Below are positions 35,401-44,242 of a stretch of DNA of 64,000 bases, one piece after another. The notes below the pieces were generated by a model. That model did not search any database. It was not told the origin of the DNA and was given only the letters and a program-made list of their open reading frames with translations. Position numbers and translations under genes: made by a program. Source of the DNA: JAEKNW01 sp963677815 (lineage in GTDB: Bacteria; Cloacimonadota; Cloacimonadia; Cloacimonadales; JAFGVF01); the NCBI GenBank assembly GCA_963677815.1, contig OY782499.1, positions 62,001 through 126,000 on the forward strand, written 5' to 3'. Every line of letters begins with the position of its first letter. Position 1 is the stretch's first letter.

Positions 35401-35681
35401 TAAGTTCCATTATCGTTAAAATCTTTATGTTTGATATCTGGGTTATCTTGTTTAATTTCTACAACTTCAAAATCTTTTGCAAAATCATTAAATGATTGCA
35501 TGTGAGTTTGAACAATCCCATCTTCATAAGTAACTTCGATTGTGCCATCCATGTTTCCAATTGATTCCATCTTGAAACTTACCATTATGTTATTATCTTC
35601 AAAGACATCTTCAATAAATTTGTCTGCAGATAATGTAAAAAAAGCGGTAAGAATCGTAAGTAAAATAATCACTTTCTTCAT
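32403..35681 (-). CDS. T9SS-exported subtilisin-like (S8) protease with FG-GAP repeats
   Basis: The 1092-residue protein has a signal peptide, a propeptide-like segment (about 20-130), then the S8 catalytic domain. Its triad is aspartate in IAITDSGIKWNHPDL, histidine in NYHGTHVAGCA and serine in QGTSMASPIVAG. A beta-sandwich region follows, then several FG-GAP/VCBS-type repeats (FIDLDGNGTDEVIFGD, IADVNGDGLEDAIV, IADVDNDGYPEILA, LGDIDGNGNLNLAV) that would form a calcium-binding propeller. It ends in a T9SS sorting domain (YPNPFNPETTISYSL...SGIYFYKM). It is an extracellular peptidase, fitting a protein-degrading lifestyle. Confidence 0.95.
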   Translation of the reverse strand: MKKVIILLTILTAFFTLSADKFIEDVFEDNNIMVSFKMESIGNMDGTIEVTYEDGIVQTHMQSFNDFAKDFEVVEIKQDNPDIKHKDFNDNGTYIQCLYKITIKDNNRLEQALDTIRKNEHVLWADYVTINYSKYTPNDAMFSQLWYIIKTETDEVWDFVRDSSEILIAITDSGIKWNHPDLKENIWINPDESAGANINWDNGTFTGNGADDDYNGKTDDLMGWDFFANDNNPMQDWAHNYHGTHVAGCASAEGDNGIGTVGPAFNARLLNCKGASNYANSEGISNGYQQITYAADMGADVINASWGGQAYNLNYANTYINYAFNYGSLVVAAAGNANQLHGAGYIDAPADCPNALNVAATNSSDQKADFSDYGEPIDISAPGVGIVATVIENNGWASAQGTSMASPIVAGIAGLVKSIHPELTPTTLRQRLESTADYIDDINSGYEGMLGSGRINAYTAALYDLVPKITVIDQELTEFDGDNDGIPNPGETVSLKVRLTNFQDLSTGISWANAENTTITLRCDQPGVVIEDSTSTIGNIVAGNFVWNDEAPFKFSTASDLTTAPIDFTLFIQANQDQEIPYNKEIPFQVSLSLNYPDWPFSLTGQAQSTPIFIDLDGNGTDEVIFGDLEGNINALDQNMQQLAGFPVATSAGIVLPIASGDLNNDGNPNLFVVNNNKEAIAYNNDGSVLFGPISLDNQITRAVPMIADVNGDGLEDAIVCTMNGKLHIFNADGSEHAGYPAEFTGNFVFNAAVADLNQNGRKEIILQTISGNFLAIDYQTQENIAGFPFVIGNTTEAAPVIADVDNDGYPEILATISGTGIIKAVNHDGTEEFSHTINKMIKQDVLAYDFNDDGSKEILFTTFDGFFYAIDTNGDPLANFPLDLDTSIEGNMLLANLDGDGIAAIFGDVNGWLHAIKADGSEAANFPINFNDNLKFAPALGDIDGNGNLNLAVSNITAMNLIDLKRPAYSAWIMHRGNPGRSGDMFNAMTDNNDLDVPQVNNALLGNYPNPFNPETTISYSLKDAGHVSLEIYNLKGQKVRTLVNEKQSSGKHTIVWNGKDQNNSNVSSGIYFYKMRNGKYSSTKKMILMK

Positions 35682-36046
35682 ATTTTCTCCTCTATATAAA
35701 TTATAAACATTCCTCTAGTTTCTTTATAGCTATACAAAAAAATGTGCTATCTTGTGTCAAGCATAAAACTTATTAATCCTCATATACATAATAATATTGT
35801 TTTACAGGAAGTGAAATAAATTTTCTTGAAGTAAAGATTAATCTATTTTATTTGCATGAAATTGAAGTTAAAATACATAAGATTAATCTATTTTAATTCA
35901 AAAATTTGGTCTCTCCCAAATAGAATGGGAGTATTGGAGCGGAGAAAATCTCCACCAGCCGACAAGATACATATTCCTTGATTGTTAGTCTCTCAATAAA
36001 GTATTGGATACTCATAGAGACACTAACAATCAAGCAAGCATAAAGC
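35682..36046. other. Intergenic region with composite repeats
   Basis: It contains the 5' flank of the subtilisin gene (TTGACA on the minus strand near 35756). A GC-richer palindromic block with GGAGAAAATCTCC lies at about 35909-35960, followed by the TTGATTGTTA hairpin. No gene is visible. Confidence 0.55.
35977..36034. repeat. Dispersed hairpin, TTGATTGTTA family (copy 3)
   Basis: CTTGATTGTTAG (35977-35988) is perfectly inverted as CTAACAATCAAG (36023-36034). The pairing continues inward through TCTCT/AGAGA. It lies directly downstream of malQ and may also end the long minus-strand operon, though no T-run follows. Confidence 0.75.
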
Positions 36047-37543
36047 CTATAAATTCCCTCTTTTGTAGCAATTTATGAGTCTTAATAAATCATTTTTATT
36101 AAGTTCAGTATAGTTTTTTTCTATTCTAATATCCCAATTACCTTTAGCAAATCCTGGTCTATTCATCCGAAATTCTTGGCCAAGATTTAGGATATCCTGG
36201 ATTGGAATAATAGCAACAAGACATTTAGAGGAATAGACTAGTTCAATTAAATCATAAGCAAGAGAATCTTGATTCACAAGAATATCACTTTCTTTTCTAA
36301 CTTCTCGTAAAATTTGGTATAGATTTTTCTTAATCGTATCATTATTACAAGCATACTCATTCCACCAAGCTCTTGAAGTATTATTATCATGAGTACCTGG
36401 ATAGATAAAAGTGTTTTCTGATAAGGAGTTCATATCAAAATCCCAATCTTCTAAAGCGTATTGAGCAACTAGCATACCAGGGAAGTTAAACTCATTCTTG
36501 AGCTGGGTTACCTGAGCTGTAAGACTTCCCAAGTCCTCAGCAATGATATTAAGTTTAGGAATTGCTTTTTGTAAAGCCAGGAATATCTCCTTACCTGGTC
36601 CTTCTTTCCATGAGCCCTGTCTGGCATCATTCAGATCAGCTGGGATAGACCAATAGCGAGAAAAACCTATAAAGTGATCTAGTCTTAATACATGGCATAT
36701 TTCTAAGTTATATCTTACTCTTTCTATCCACCACTTATAAGAATTCAGACTATTCTTTTCCCAGTCATAGAGGGGATTTTCCCAAATTTGTCCGTCAGCA
36801 TTGAAGCCATCAGGAGGACAGCCAGAAATATATTTTGCTTGCATATTTTCATCAAGTTGAAAGAGTTCTTTATTAGCCCAAACATCTGCTGAGTTATAAG
36901 AAACATAGATTGGGATATCACCAATTATTTGAATTTTATTCTTAGTGGCATATTCTTTTAGACCTTGCCATTGTTTATAAAAGATGAATTGAACAAATTT
37001 ATGGTAATCAATTTGCTTTTGGTAGCCATTTATTAGCTTTTCTTTCTCTTGAGAACTAGGCTTTTGTTCATTCAGAGCCCAAGTGTTCCAGGCTGTTTTA
37101 TTATTCTTTTCATAAAGAGTAATAAAAAGAGAATAATCATCAAGCCAATGGTACTTACAGAAGTCAAGATAAGCTTTATCATTAGGAGAGAACTCTTGGA
37201 AAGCCTTTCTTAAGAGTTTTTCCCTTTCCTGAATCATTGCAGGATAGTCGATTTTGTTCGTAAATCCTTTTAACTCAGATAAATCTTGATTACTAAGTAA
37301 ACCATCTTCATAAAGTAAATCTGGAGAAATCAGTAATGGATTCCCCGCAAATGTACTTAAAGGTGAGTAAGGTGAATTTCCTTTTTCAGGAATAGTCAGT
37401 GGGAGTATTTGCCAATATGTTTGCTTTAATTCAGCTAAAAAATCAATAAATTCATAAGTTTCTTTACCAAAATCACCAATTCCATACTTGTTTGGAAGAG
37501 CAGTGGGATGAATTAGGAGACCACAAGATCTATTAATATTCAT
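36047..37543 (-). CDS. malQ: 4-alpha-glucanotransferase (GH77, amylomaltase)
   Basis: MalQ transfers alpha-1,4-glucan segments between maltodextrins and releases glucose. The 498-residue protein matches the bacterial GH77 length. It has the expected motifs: SGLLIHPTALP-type start (CGLLIHPTALPNKYGIGDFG), the nucleophile aspartate in LRLDHFIGFSRYW, the acid/base glutamate in IIAEDLGSLTAQV, and the aspartate in PGTHDNNTSRAWW. It is the last gene of the long minus-strand run. Its ATG overlaps the stop of the acetyltransferase gene by one base (position 37543). It is cytosolic, for glycogen or maltodextrin use. Confidence 0.96.
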   Translation of the reverse strand: MNINRSCGLLIHPTALPNKYGIGDFGKETYEFIDFLAELKQTYWQILPLTIPEKGNSPYSPLSTFAGNPLLISPDLLYEDGLLSNQDLSELKGFTNKIDYPAMIQEREKLLRKAFQEFSPNDKAYLDFCKYHWLDDYSLFITLYEKNNKTAWNTWALNEQKPSSQEKEKLINGYQKQIDYHKFVQFIFYKQWQGLKEYATKNKIQIIGDIPIYVSYNSADVWANKELFQLDENMQAKYISGCPPDGFNADGQIWENPLYDWEKNSLNSYKWWIERVRYNLEICHVLRLDHFIGFSRYWSIPADLNDARQGSWKEGPGKEIFLALQKAIPKLNIIAEDLGSLTAQVTQLKNEFNFPGMLVAQYALEDWDFDMNSLSENTFIYPGTHDNNTSRAWWNEYACNNDTIKKNLYQILREVRKESDILVNQDSLAYDLIELVYSSKCLVAIIPIQDILNLGQEFRMNRPGFAKGNWDIRIEKNYTELNKNDLLRLINCYKRGNL

Positions 37544-38412
37544 TAAAGTCCTTTGTATTCATAAAGATAGAAGTCATTTTTCTGTTCCCAAGACTTAAAA
37601 GAAAATTTTGCAAGGCAGTCCACTCTTTCGTGGGTTGGAACAATTATACTGATAATATTTTGATTAGCCTCTTTTGCTTGGGAAATGAGCTTATTCATCA
37701 TCAGAGGACAAAACTCTGCATGTGAAAAATCAAAGAAGGATAGGAAAATATTCTTATCACTATCTATTACTTCTACCGACATAGCCTGAATTTTATTATC
37801 TTTTATTAAAGCTATATGTTGAGATTTATCGTATAAATTTTGCAGATAGCTATCATTTACATCATAAACCTTCCAACCTTCACATAAGAAGCCACTCATT
37901 TCAGAAAGAAAGTTAGATTTTAAAATATAATTTTTAAAGTCTTGAAAAGAAACTTGATCAACAAATTCCTGAGTTACTTCAAGGTTTTCGGGAGGATTTT
38001 CAGTCAAATCTAAATCTAAATAAGACCATTCTTTAATTCTAGCAAAACCAATTTTTTCATTAAGGGAAATTGATTCAATATTATCAAAATAGGTAGAAAA
38101 TTTCAAGGACTGACATTCATTATCCATAGCAATTTTTATTAGATAGTTCGCTATCTTTTTACCGACACCCTTTATGTTAAGTTTGTGATTCTTCCGAAGT
38201 CCTTCTAGCCAGTAATTACCATCTCCATGGGAAGCTAGACGACCAAAACCTATGAGCAAATCATCATCAAAGAGACCTATAAAATAAGAATCAGAATCAT
38301 TAATCCAGTCTTCATAAATATTAGGAATATAGTCATCTCCATCCCAGATAGACTTACATATTTCTATAACTTGTTCTTTATCTTTTAATTCTAAAGGCCT
38401 AAACACTTCCAT
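37543..38412 (-). CDS. GNAT-family acetyltransferase, two-domain
   Basis: The 289-residue protein has an N-terminal GNAT domain (FRPLELKDKEQVIEICKSIW at 4-23; KGVGKKIANYLIKIAMDN as the acetyl-CoA loop, about 100-117). A second half of similar length is probably a degenerate GNAT repeat. The substrate is unknown. It shares single-base stop/start overlaps with both neighbours (position 38412 with the permease gene, 37543 with malQ), so translation is probably coupled. Confidence 0.8.
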   Translation of the reverse strand: MEVFRPLELKDKEQVIEICKSIWDGDDYIPNIYEDWINDSDSYFIGLFDDDLLIGFGRLASHGDGNYWLEGLRKNHKLNIKGVGKKIANYLIKIAMDNECQSLKFSTYFDNIESISLNEKIGFARIKEWSYLDLDLTENPPENLEVTQEFVDQVSFQDFKNYILKSNFLSEMSGFLCEGWKVYDVNDSYLQNLYDKSQHIALIKDNKIQAMSVEVIDSDKNIFLSFFDFSHAEFCPLMMNKLISQAKEANQNIISIIVPTHERVDCLAKFSFKSWEQKNDFYLYEYKGL

Positions 38413-39344
38413 TAATTTCTTCTCCTCAAAATTGATATGAAAAATATCGAACCAATCAAGGTAGTTATAATGCCTACAGGAAGTTCTCCAAAAGGACTTA
38501 CATGATAAGCAAGAAAATCACATAAGAGAAGAAAAGTTCCACCAATAAGCATATTAATAAAATAATTACTTCTCAAGTTATCGCCAAAAATCATTCTTAC
38601 TATATGGGGTATTATCAGTCCAACAAAACCAATAATACCAGAATAAGATGTTACAATGGCAATTAGGAGTGATGTTATGATAAAAATTTGCTTTCTCACT
38701 TTGGCAATATCCACCCCTAAAGAATGAGCAGTTATTTCGCCTGTCGCGATGATGTTTAAACTGTTTGATAAGAAGTAAAGATAAATCAAAAGGACTACTG
38801 TGACTAAGACTAAGCCTAAGAAAATATACCATTCTCTGTTGGTGAAAACATGATTTAATGAGCCCATTAAAGTAGCCATAATTATGGTAATTTGATTGGG
38901 GAAAAGATAAATATATAATGAAATTATAGCTGAACAAATCATAGAAACTATTATACCTGATAAAACAAGTTTAACAGTATTTATGCTTGATGCTGTTTTA
39001 GCTATAACCCAGACCAGCGACATGGCTAATACTGCTCCTAAAAAACCAAAGAGGGGCATTAAATAAGTAAAGCCTAGAATATATGCAGTAATAGAAAAAA
39101 GAGCAGAACCTGAAGATGTACCAAGAATATAGGGTTCAGCTAGGGGATTGTTTAATAACATCTGATAAATATTACCTACTGCTGCTAGGACAATTCCAGT
39201 GACAAGGGTTAAAACAAATCTAGGTAATCTTATAGCTTGTAGAATCTCTAATGATGGTACTTTATAATAGAGATAAAGGAAAGAAACAGCTATAAAAAAA
39301 GCAGATAGACCTAATAATAATGGTAGCTTATTTGACTTGGTCAT
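38412..39344 (-). CDS. FecCD/BtuC-type ABC importer permease
   Basis: The 310-residue protein has about nine hydrophobic helices and the FecCD signatures: RLPRFVLTLVTGIVLAAVGN, NNPLAEPYILGTSSGSALF, and the coupling region ATGEITAHSLGVDIAKVRKQ with GFVGLIIPHIVRMIFGDN. It belongs to the family that imports vitamin B12, heme or iron-siderophores. It overlaps the upstream binding-protein gene by 17 bases. No ATPase gene (BtuD/FecE type) follows; the next gene is an acetyltransferase. The ATPase must be encoded elsewhere. Confidence 0.92.
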   Translation of the reverse strand: MTKSNKLPLLLGLSAFFIAVSFLYLYYKVPSLEILQAIRLPRFVLTLVTGIVLAAVGNIYQMLLNNPLAEPYILGTSSGSALFSITAYILGFTYLMPLFGFLGAVLAMSLVWVIAKTASSINTVKLVLSGIIVSMICSAIISLYIYLFPNQITIIMATLMGSLNHVFTNREWYIFLGLVLVTVVLLIYLYFLSNSLNIIATGEITAHSLGVDIAKVRKQIFIITSLLIAIVTSYSGIIGFVGLIIPHIVRMIFGDNLRSNYFINMLIGGTFLLLCDFLAYHVSPFGELPVGIITTLIGSIFFISILRRRN

Positions 39345-40173
39345 ATTCTAAAAACCAGCTGTTAAATTTAGCTAGAGCTTGTGTTGACCTAGGAACAGTT
39401 CTAAAAACTGGATCAATGTCAATATCTTCAATAGTATAAATATTGTTGTTCTTGACTGCAGAGATATTCTGCCAGCCTTTCCTTGAGCTAACTTCATCTT
39501 TGCTAACGTAAGAAAGAGCAATAATTACATCAGGATTAGCTTGAACAATCTCTTCATTTTTGGCTATAAAAAAGTCTTTATCTATATCACCAAAAATATT
39601 CTCTCCCCCAGCTTCTTTGATTAAATCTCCTATAAAAGATTTATCTGTTATTGTTCCTAGATTTGATGATATTTCGAAATATACTCTAGGTTTTCTTTGA
39701 GGTTGTTTAAGAGAATTAAGAACATCTTTAAACTCTTTTATTAAAGTTTCAGCTTCATTATTCTTATCTATTTTATTAGCTATCAATCTTACATTCTCAT
39801 AATATTTTTCGATTGAGTTTGAATGAATTTTAATTAGTTCTATTCCAAAAGGTTTAAGTTTATCAAAAAACTCTTGTTGTTCAAAAGCTGCAGTAAATAT
39901 CATTTTAGGCTTTAATTCGATTACTCTTTCGAAATTAATAGAAGAAAAATCTCCCACAGACTCAATTTCCATCATTTGGGGCGGATAATCACAAAACTTA
40001 GTTCTACCCACCAGCAAATTTAAACCACCTAATTCAGCTATGATTTCAGAAACTTCTGGGGAGGTCACAATAATTCCTTTAGCTTCCTTAACTTGAGAAT
40101 TATTACAAGCAAAAAGAAGAACATAAGTAATAAATAGCAAAGTTAATACAATGATCTTATATATCTTTTTCAT
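39328..40173 (-). CDS. BtuF-type substrate-binding lipoprotein of an ABC importer
   Basis: The ATG at 40173 (MKKIYKIIVLTLLFITYVLL) gives a proper lipoprotein signal ending in LLFAC. A start nine codons earlier would put a polar segment before the signal. The 281-residue protein has the class III binding-protein fold: GIIVTSPEVSEIIAELG, LVGRTKFCDYPPQM, SVGDFSSINFERVIELKPK and NPDVIIALSYVSKDE. Likely ligands are B12 or an iron complex. It overlaps the MBL gene by 17 bases and the permease gene by 17 bases. Confidence 0.9.
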   Translation of the reverse strand: MKKIYKIIVLTLLFITYVLLFACNNSQVKEAKGIIVTSPEVSEIIAELGGLNLLVGRTKFCDYPPQMMEIESVGDFSSINFERVIELKPKMIFTAAFEQQEFFDKLKPFGIELIKIHSNSIEKYYENVRLIANKIDKNNEAETLIKEFKDVLNSLKQPQRKPRVYFEISSNLGTITDKSFIGDLIKEAGGENIFGDIDKDFFIAKNEEIVQANPDVIIALSYVSKDEVSSRKGWQNISAVKNNNIYTIEDIDIDPVFRTVPRSTQALAKFNSWFLEYDQVK

Positions 40174-40948
40174 AGATTGTTTCCCCGGTAGAATGATCAA
40201 ATATTAATTTCAAACCTTCTTCTTCCATGATTTTTAGAATACGTACTTTCGCTTTAACAGTATCCCTTCGGCATACATCGTAAGCTGAGGTAATGGGTAG
40301 TTTTAAATATGTTTCAGACGGTATTATATCTCCGGCATAAACATATTTCTGTTCATCTCTGTTGATAATAATTATTTGCATACCTTCAGTATGCCCCCCC
40401 ACTAACTCTAACCTAAGGCCTGGATAAAGTTCAAGGTCTCCATCCACAAGATTAAGCTGTCCCTTGTCAGCAAGTAACTTCAAATTTCTTTCATAATCAT
40501 AGGCTGCTTTATTCAAAATGTCTGGATTTTTTGCGATATCCCATTCCTTTTTTTGAATATGGTAAGTAGCTCTTGGAAAAGTTAGATACTCCTTTCCCCT
40601 ATCATCAAGGCTAACAATTCCTCCAGCATGATCATGATGTAAATGGGTCATTATAACATCAGTAATAGACTCAGGACTATAATCAAACTCAACTAAGATT
40701 TCTTCAAAACTTTTTAAAGATGGTAAGAATATCTTTCTTTCTTTTTCAGTTAATTTGTTTCCTAAGCCAGTATCCACAAGAATCAATCTTTCATCAAGCT
40801 CTATTAGAAGCAAGTTTAAATCTAATTTCATTCTGTGCTTATCATCTACTGTAAGAAATCTTCCCCAGATAGACCGAGGAAGATTTCCTAAAGATGCACC
40901 GGCATCAGAATAAAAATGTCCGGCTTTTATTATTTTTAAATTCAACAT
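40157..40948 (-). CDS. MBL-fold metallo-hydrolase
   Basis: The 263-residue protein has the metallo-beta-lactamase dinuclear metal signature THLHHDHAGG, the upstream LILVDTGLGNKL, the histidine in LVGGHTEGMQ, the aspartate in KYVYAGDIIPSE and a final LIFDHSTGE. It resembles lactonase-like or N-acyl-homoserine-lactonase-type hydrolases. The substrate is not known. An in-frame TTG at 40954 sits directly after the jag stop. The ATG two codons later is taken, with no strong ribosome binding site, which suggests translational coupling. Confidence 0.88.
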   Translation of the reverse strand: MLNLKIIKAGHFYSDAGASLGNLPRSIWGRFLTVDDKHRMKLDLNLLLIELDERLILVDTGLGNKLTEKERKIFLPSLKSFEEILVEFDYSPESITDVIMTHLHHDHAGGIVSLDDRGKEYLTFPRATYHIQKKEWDIAKNPDILNKAAYDYERNLKLLADKGQLNLVDGDLELYPGLRLELVGGHTEGMQIIIINRDEQKYVYAGDIIPSETYLKLPITSAYDVCRRDTVKAKVRILKIMEEEGLKLIFDHSTGETIYEKDI

Positions 40949-40954
40949 AATCAA

Positions 40955-41818
40955 TTAATCAGCATTATTTTCCACATGCTTTTTAGGCTTACGATAAGTT
41001 TTCTTACGAGGTCTAAAAGGTTTTTTTCCTGCAACATCTTGACTATGTGCTTTATTATTATTTTGCTTATGATTATGACTAGTTTTATTGGTATTATTAG
41101 TATTATCTGTATTACTATTAGGATTTCTAGGTTTGTTGTGGTTCTGTGGTCTTCTTGAAGTAGGATTATAAGCTCTTCTTCTAATCTTTGTTTGGTCATA
41201 ATCTTTTGGGAAAACTACAATTCTTTTATATTTTCCATCGCCTATTGTAAGTGTACTTATTTCAGGACGATCTTCAATATACTTATGAATAACTCTGCGG
41301 ATATTGCCGTCCATGGGTTCCAGAGTATATGGTTTTTGATTATCTACAACTCTATCAAGCACAGGTTCGTATTTTTTTATAATCTGTTCAGCCTGTCTTT
41401 CTTTGTAGTTATCGACATCTAAATAGATTCTCTTTGCTTCAGGTCTGCTTTCAAAAATTCTATTAACAAGATATTGCATAGTATTTAGAAAACGAGCCTC
41501 TTTACCAATCAAGAAACCAGGTTCAGAGGAACCTACGATGTGATAATTAAAGGAATCTTTTGTTTCATGTTCTTCAATATCAACAAATTCAAGTCCCATC
41601 TTTTCTAAGAAATTCTCAATGAAATCCATTATTTCCTGTTTAATTCCAAAAGAGGTTATTTTAATTTGGGCCTTCTTAGAACCGAATATTCCAAGGAAAC
41701 CGCTCTTTGCTTCTTCAATAACTTCATATTGAATATCGTCTTTATTTACTTTATTTTTTTTACAAAATTCTTCTAATATCTTATCGACTGATGAACCAGT
41801 CAAAATCTTTTCATCCAT
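40955..41818 (-). CDS. jag: Jag/KhpB RNA-binding protein
   Basis: The 287-residue protein has the three parts of Jag. A Jag_N domain (about 1-58) contains SGFLGIFGSKKAQIKI. A KH domain (about 70-150) has EPGFLIGKEARFLNTMQYLVNRIF. An R3H domain (about 150-215) has LEPMDGNIRRVIHKYIEDRPEISTLTIGDG. A basic, Asn/Lys-rich low-complexity tail of about 70 residues follows, as in some relatives. KhpB binds small RNAs and mRNAs in other bacteria. It lies one base after yidC, the conserved order. Confidence 0.94.
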   Translation of the reverse strand: MDEKILTGSSVDKILEEFCKKNKVNKDDIQYEVIEEAKSGFLGIFGSKKAQIKITSFGIKQEIMDFIENFLEKMGLEFVDIEEHETKDSFNYHIVGSSEPGFLIGKEARFLNTMQYLVNRIFESRPEAKRIYLDVDNYKERQAEQIIKKYEPVLDRVVDNQKPYTLEPMDGNIRRVIHKYIEDRPEISTLTIGDGKYKRIVVFPKDYDQTKIRRRAYNPTSRRPQNHNKPRNPNSNTDNTNNTNKTSHNHKQNNNKAHSQDVAGKKPFRPRKKTYRKPKKHVENNAD

Positions 41819-41819
41819 G

Positions 41820-43637
41820 TTATTGTCCTCTAAATTTTTTGTTAATGAAGTGCTGTTGAATAATTGATAGAATGTTAAATACTGTCCAATATAAAACTAA
41901 ACCAGATGGTAAATTACGGAAGAAGAAGAACATCATAACGGGTAAGATATACGCCATCATTTTTTGACTTTGCATCATAGCTTCTTGTTTTTCATCCATA
42001 TTAGCATTATTATTAGCTTGAACACTTGTCATCATTCTTTGTTGTAAGAACATGAAGATACCCATAATTATTGGTAATACATAATAAGGGTCAGGAATTG
42101 ATAAGTCTTGGAGCCAACCAAAGAAAGAAGCACCTCTCAAGGCTATTGAGTATCTTAAAGTAGGATAAAGAGCGAAGAAAATAGGCATTTGAATCAACAT
42201 TGGTAAACAACCACCTAAAGTTGAAACACCATGTTCTTTTTTAACTTTGCTCATTTCTTGCTGCATCTTCATAGGATCACTTTTATACTTCTTTTGAATC
42301 TCAGTTAAATATGGTTGTACTTTTTGCATTTTCATGCTATTTTCAAAAGACTTATGAGTTAAAGGATAAAGAAGTAATTTAATCAAAAGAGCAAAGATAA
42401 TAATTACTATACCATAATTAGGTATCACTTTAGCCAAACTTTTCATTACGATTTCAAAGATTTTTGACAGCCAATGTAGCCATGTCCAAGACCTCTCAAT
42501 AACTCTATCAAAAATAAGAGTAGCATCGTAAGATTCTATGTAGTCTTTTTCAACTGGACCTAAATAAAAATAAAAGTGCTCATATTCATTTTCAAAGTCT
42601 GAATCTTCTACAAGGAAGTTAAAAGCAGGGCTATCATTAAGCATTTCTGCCTTAAATTTCTTGTCGGCAACTACTTTATCTGCAAATAATGATATTACGA
42701 AATATTTAGATCTTGCTGCTACCCATTTTACATTATCTGTAACAGATTCAAACTTATTTGTTTTTAGTTTGGCTAGTGTTTCTTTAAAGATTTCATTAGT
42801 ATCCAATGCTATAAGCTTATAGTCTTGAGCCTTCATCTTGAAGTACTTATCTGGATGACTTTCCTTATAAGTAAGATTTTCTGTATCAGCTATGCCAGGT
42901 ACTTTTATTTCATAGTCCTCTTTGAAAGTCTGAGAATTGAAATATAAGTTGAAATCAACTTGATAATCTTTAGCTAAAGAATATTCTTTGGCAAAAATTA
43001 CTTGCTCTTCAGCATCTTTAAGATAGAATTTTACTCTATTTTTTTCAACTTCTTTGAAATAGATATAATTTTCTAAATCATGATTATCTAGTTCAACTAT
43101 ACCTAAAGCAGCTTGCTGGGGAATTAGTTGGACAAGTTCTTCTTTTCCCATAGTAAAATCTTTAAGGAAAACCTTAGTAATAATACCATCTTTCGGAGAA
43201 AGTGTTAATCTTAGTTTTTCATTTTCAATTACAACTGGTTCAATATCGCTTGCTTGAATAATGTCACTTTTACTTAAACTCTTATTGTAGAATGCTGTTT
43301 TAGATTCTTGATCATTATAAAAAACTTTTGCTCTAATTTTGGTAACTTGATCTGGGTCAGTTACCGGAATAATACCCTGATATAAATTATCATTTACTGT
43401 TGGTTCATTGCCGTCAAAATTGAACCTAATCTGGCCTTCTTGGTAATCACTGAAAATTAAAATGCCTTCATTTGTTAGGTTAATTATCGGTTTAGATAAT
43501 TCTTCCTTTTCTTGTTTTACTTCTTTTTGTGTACTTGTTTGATTTGCGTTAACCTGCTGTTTTGGGAAAAAATAAGTATTAAACAGCCAATATGTTAAAA
43601 ACATTAGTACAATCGCTAATAGGGTCTTCCTATTCAA
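41820..43637 (-). CDS. yidC: Membrane protein insertase YidC
   Basis: YidC inserts and folds inner-membrane proteins, alone or with Sec. The 605-residue protein has the Gram-negative form: an N-terminal helix (about 5-23), a large periplasmic beta domain, and a five-helix C-terminal domain from about residue 395. That domain contains YGIVIIIFALLIKLLLYPLT, GGCLPMLIQMPIFFALY and LPSGLVLYWTVFNILSIIQQ. The order rpmH-rnpA-yidD-yidC-jag is conserved in many bacteria, often next to the replication origin. Confidence 0.97.
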   Translation of the reverse strand: MNRKTLLAIVLMFLTYWLFNTYFFPKQQVNANQTSTQKEVKQEKEELSKPIINLTNEGILIFSDYQEGQIRFNFDGNEPTVNDNLYQGIIPVTDPDQVTKIRAKVFYNDQESKTAFYNKSLSKSDIIQASDIEPVVIENEKLRLTLSPKDGIITKVFLKDFTMGKEELVQLIPQQAALGIVELDNHDLENYIYFKEVEKNRVKFYLKDAEEQVIFAKEYSLAKDYQVDFNLYFNSQTFKEDYEIKVPGIADTENLTYKESHPDKYFKMKAQDYKLIALDTNEIFKETLAKLKTNKFESVTDNVKWVAARSKYFVISLFADKVVADKKFKAEMLNDSPAFNFLVEDSDFENEYEHFYFYLGPVEKDYIESYDATLIFDRVIERSWTWLHWLSKIFEIVMKSLAKVIPNYGIVIIIFALLIKLLLYPLTHKSFENSMKMQKVQPYLTEIQKKYKSDPMKMQQEMSKVKKEHGVSTLGGCLPMLIQMPIFFALYPTLRYSIALRGASFFGWLQDLSIPDPYYVLPIIMGIFMFLQQRMMTSVQANNNANMDEKQEAMMQSQKMMAYILPVMMFFFFRNLPSGLVLYWTVFNILSIIQQHFINKKFRGQ

Positions 43638-43650
43638 ATTTCCTCCTAAA

Positions 43651-43920
43651 TTATTTTAATGGGTCGTAACCACCGGGATGATATGGGTGGCACTTGAGTA
43701 CTCGTTTGACAGACAAGTAGAGAGCATGGAAAAATGAGTATTTCCTGAATGCTTGTGTTGCATAAGTACTACAAGTAGGAGTAAACCTACAGGTAGCTGG
43801 GAAGAGTGGTGATATGTAGTTTTTATACAATCGTATAATAAAAATAAATAGTAAATTTACTAAATCAGTAACTTTAGATATTACTTTTTTCGATTTTCTT
43901 AATAATATTATCAAGTTCAC
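43651..43920 (-). CDS. yidD: Membrane protein insertion efficiency factor YidD
   Basis: The 89-residue protein contains the conserved YidD core IRLYKNYISPLFPATCRFTP with three cysteines, then KCHPYHPGGYDP. It has an amphipathic or hydrophobic N-terminus. It helps YidC-dependent insertion. The start is a GTG at 43920 inside rnpA (47-base overlap), preceded by GGAG 11 bases upstream. A later start cannot be excluded, because the first 28 residues are not conserved in the family. Confidence 0.9.
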   Translation of the reverse strand: MNLIILLRKSKKVISKVTDLVNLLFIFIIRLYKNYISPLFPATCRFTPTCSTYATQAFRKYSFFHALYLSVKRVLKCHPYHPGGYDPLK

Positions 43921-44242
43921 TTACAAATTCACTCCATGGGATATCTGATGAATCTTTAATTGAAATTATATTAATTTTCATCCCACTGATATTAGTTTTC
44001 ATTACTTGTCTTAAATATGCTTTAATTCTTCGCTTAATTCTATTTCGGGTAACAGCATTTCCTATCTTTTTTGTTACAGTAATGCCTATAGAAAAAAAAG
44101 AAGATTCTGTGTCTTTACGACACAGAACTAAAAATAAATTAGAATGAATCTTCTTCTGAATTCTATAAAATTCTAAGTATTGTTTCCGATTTTTAATAAA
44201 ATTAAACTGTAAGTCTTTTTCTGCCTTTAGCTCTTCTTGCAC
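43874..44242 (-). CDS. rnpA: Ribonuclease P protein component
   Basis: RnpA binds RNase P RNA for tRNA 5' maturation. The family core is seen in SNLFLVLCRKD...GITVTKKIGNAVTRNRIKRR, where RNRIKRR is the basic signature. The frame is open upstream to an ATG at 44260. A GTG at 44242 has GAAGGG at 6-base spacing and is the best start (122 residues). Either start lies inside rpmH in another reading frame, so the two genes overlap by about 40-60 bases. The conserved domain begins near the rpmH stop. Confidence 0.9.
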   Translation of the reverse strand: MQEELKAEKDLQFNFIKNRKQYLEFYRIQKKIHSNLFLVLCRKDTESSFFSIGITVTKKIGNAVTRNRIKRRIKAYLRQVMKTNISGMKINIISIKDSSDIPWSEFVSELDNIIKKIEKSNI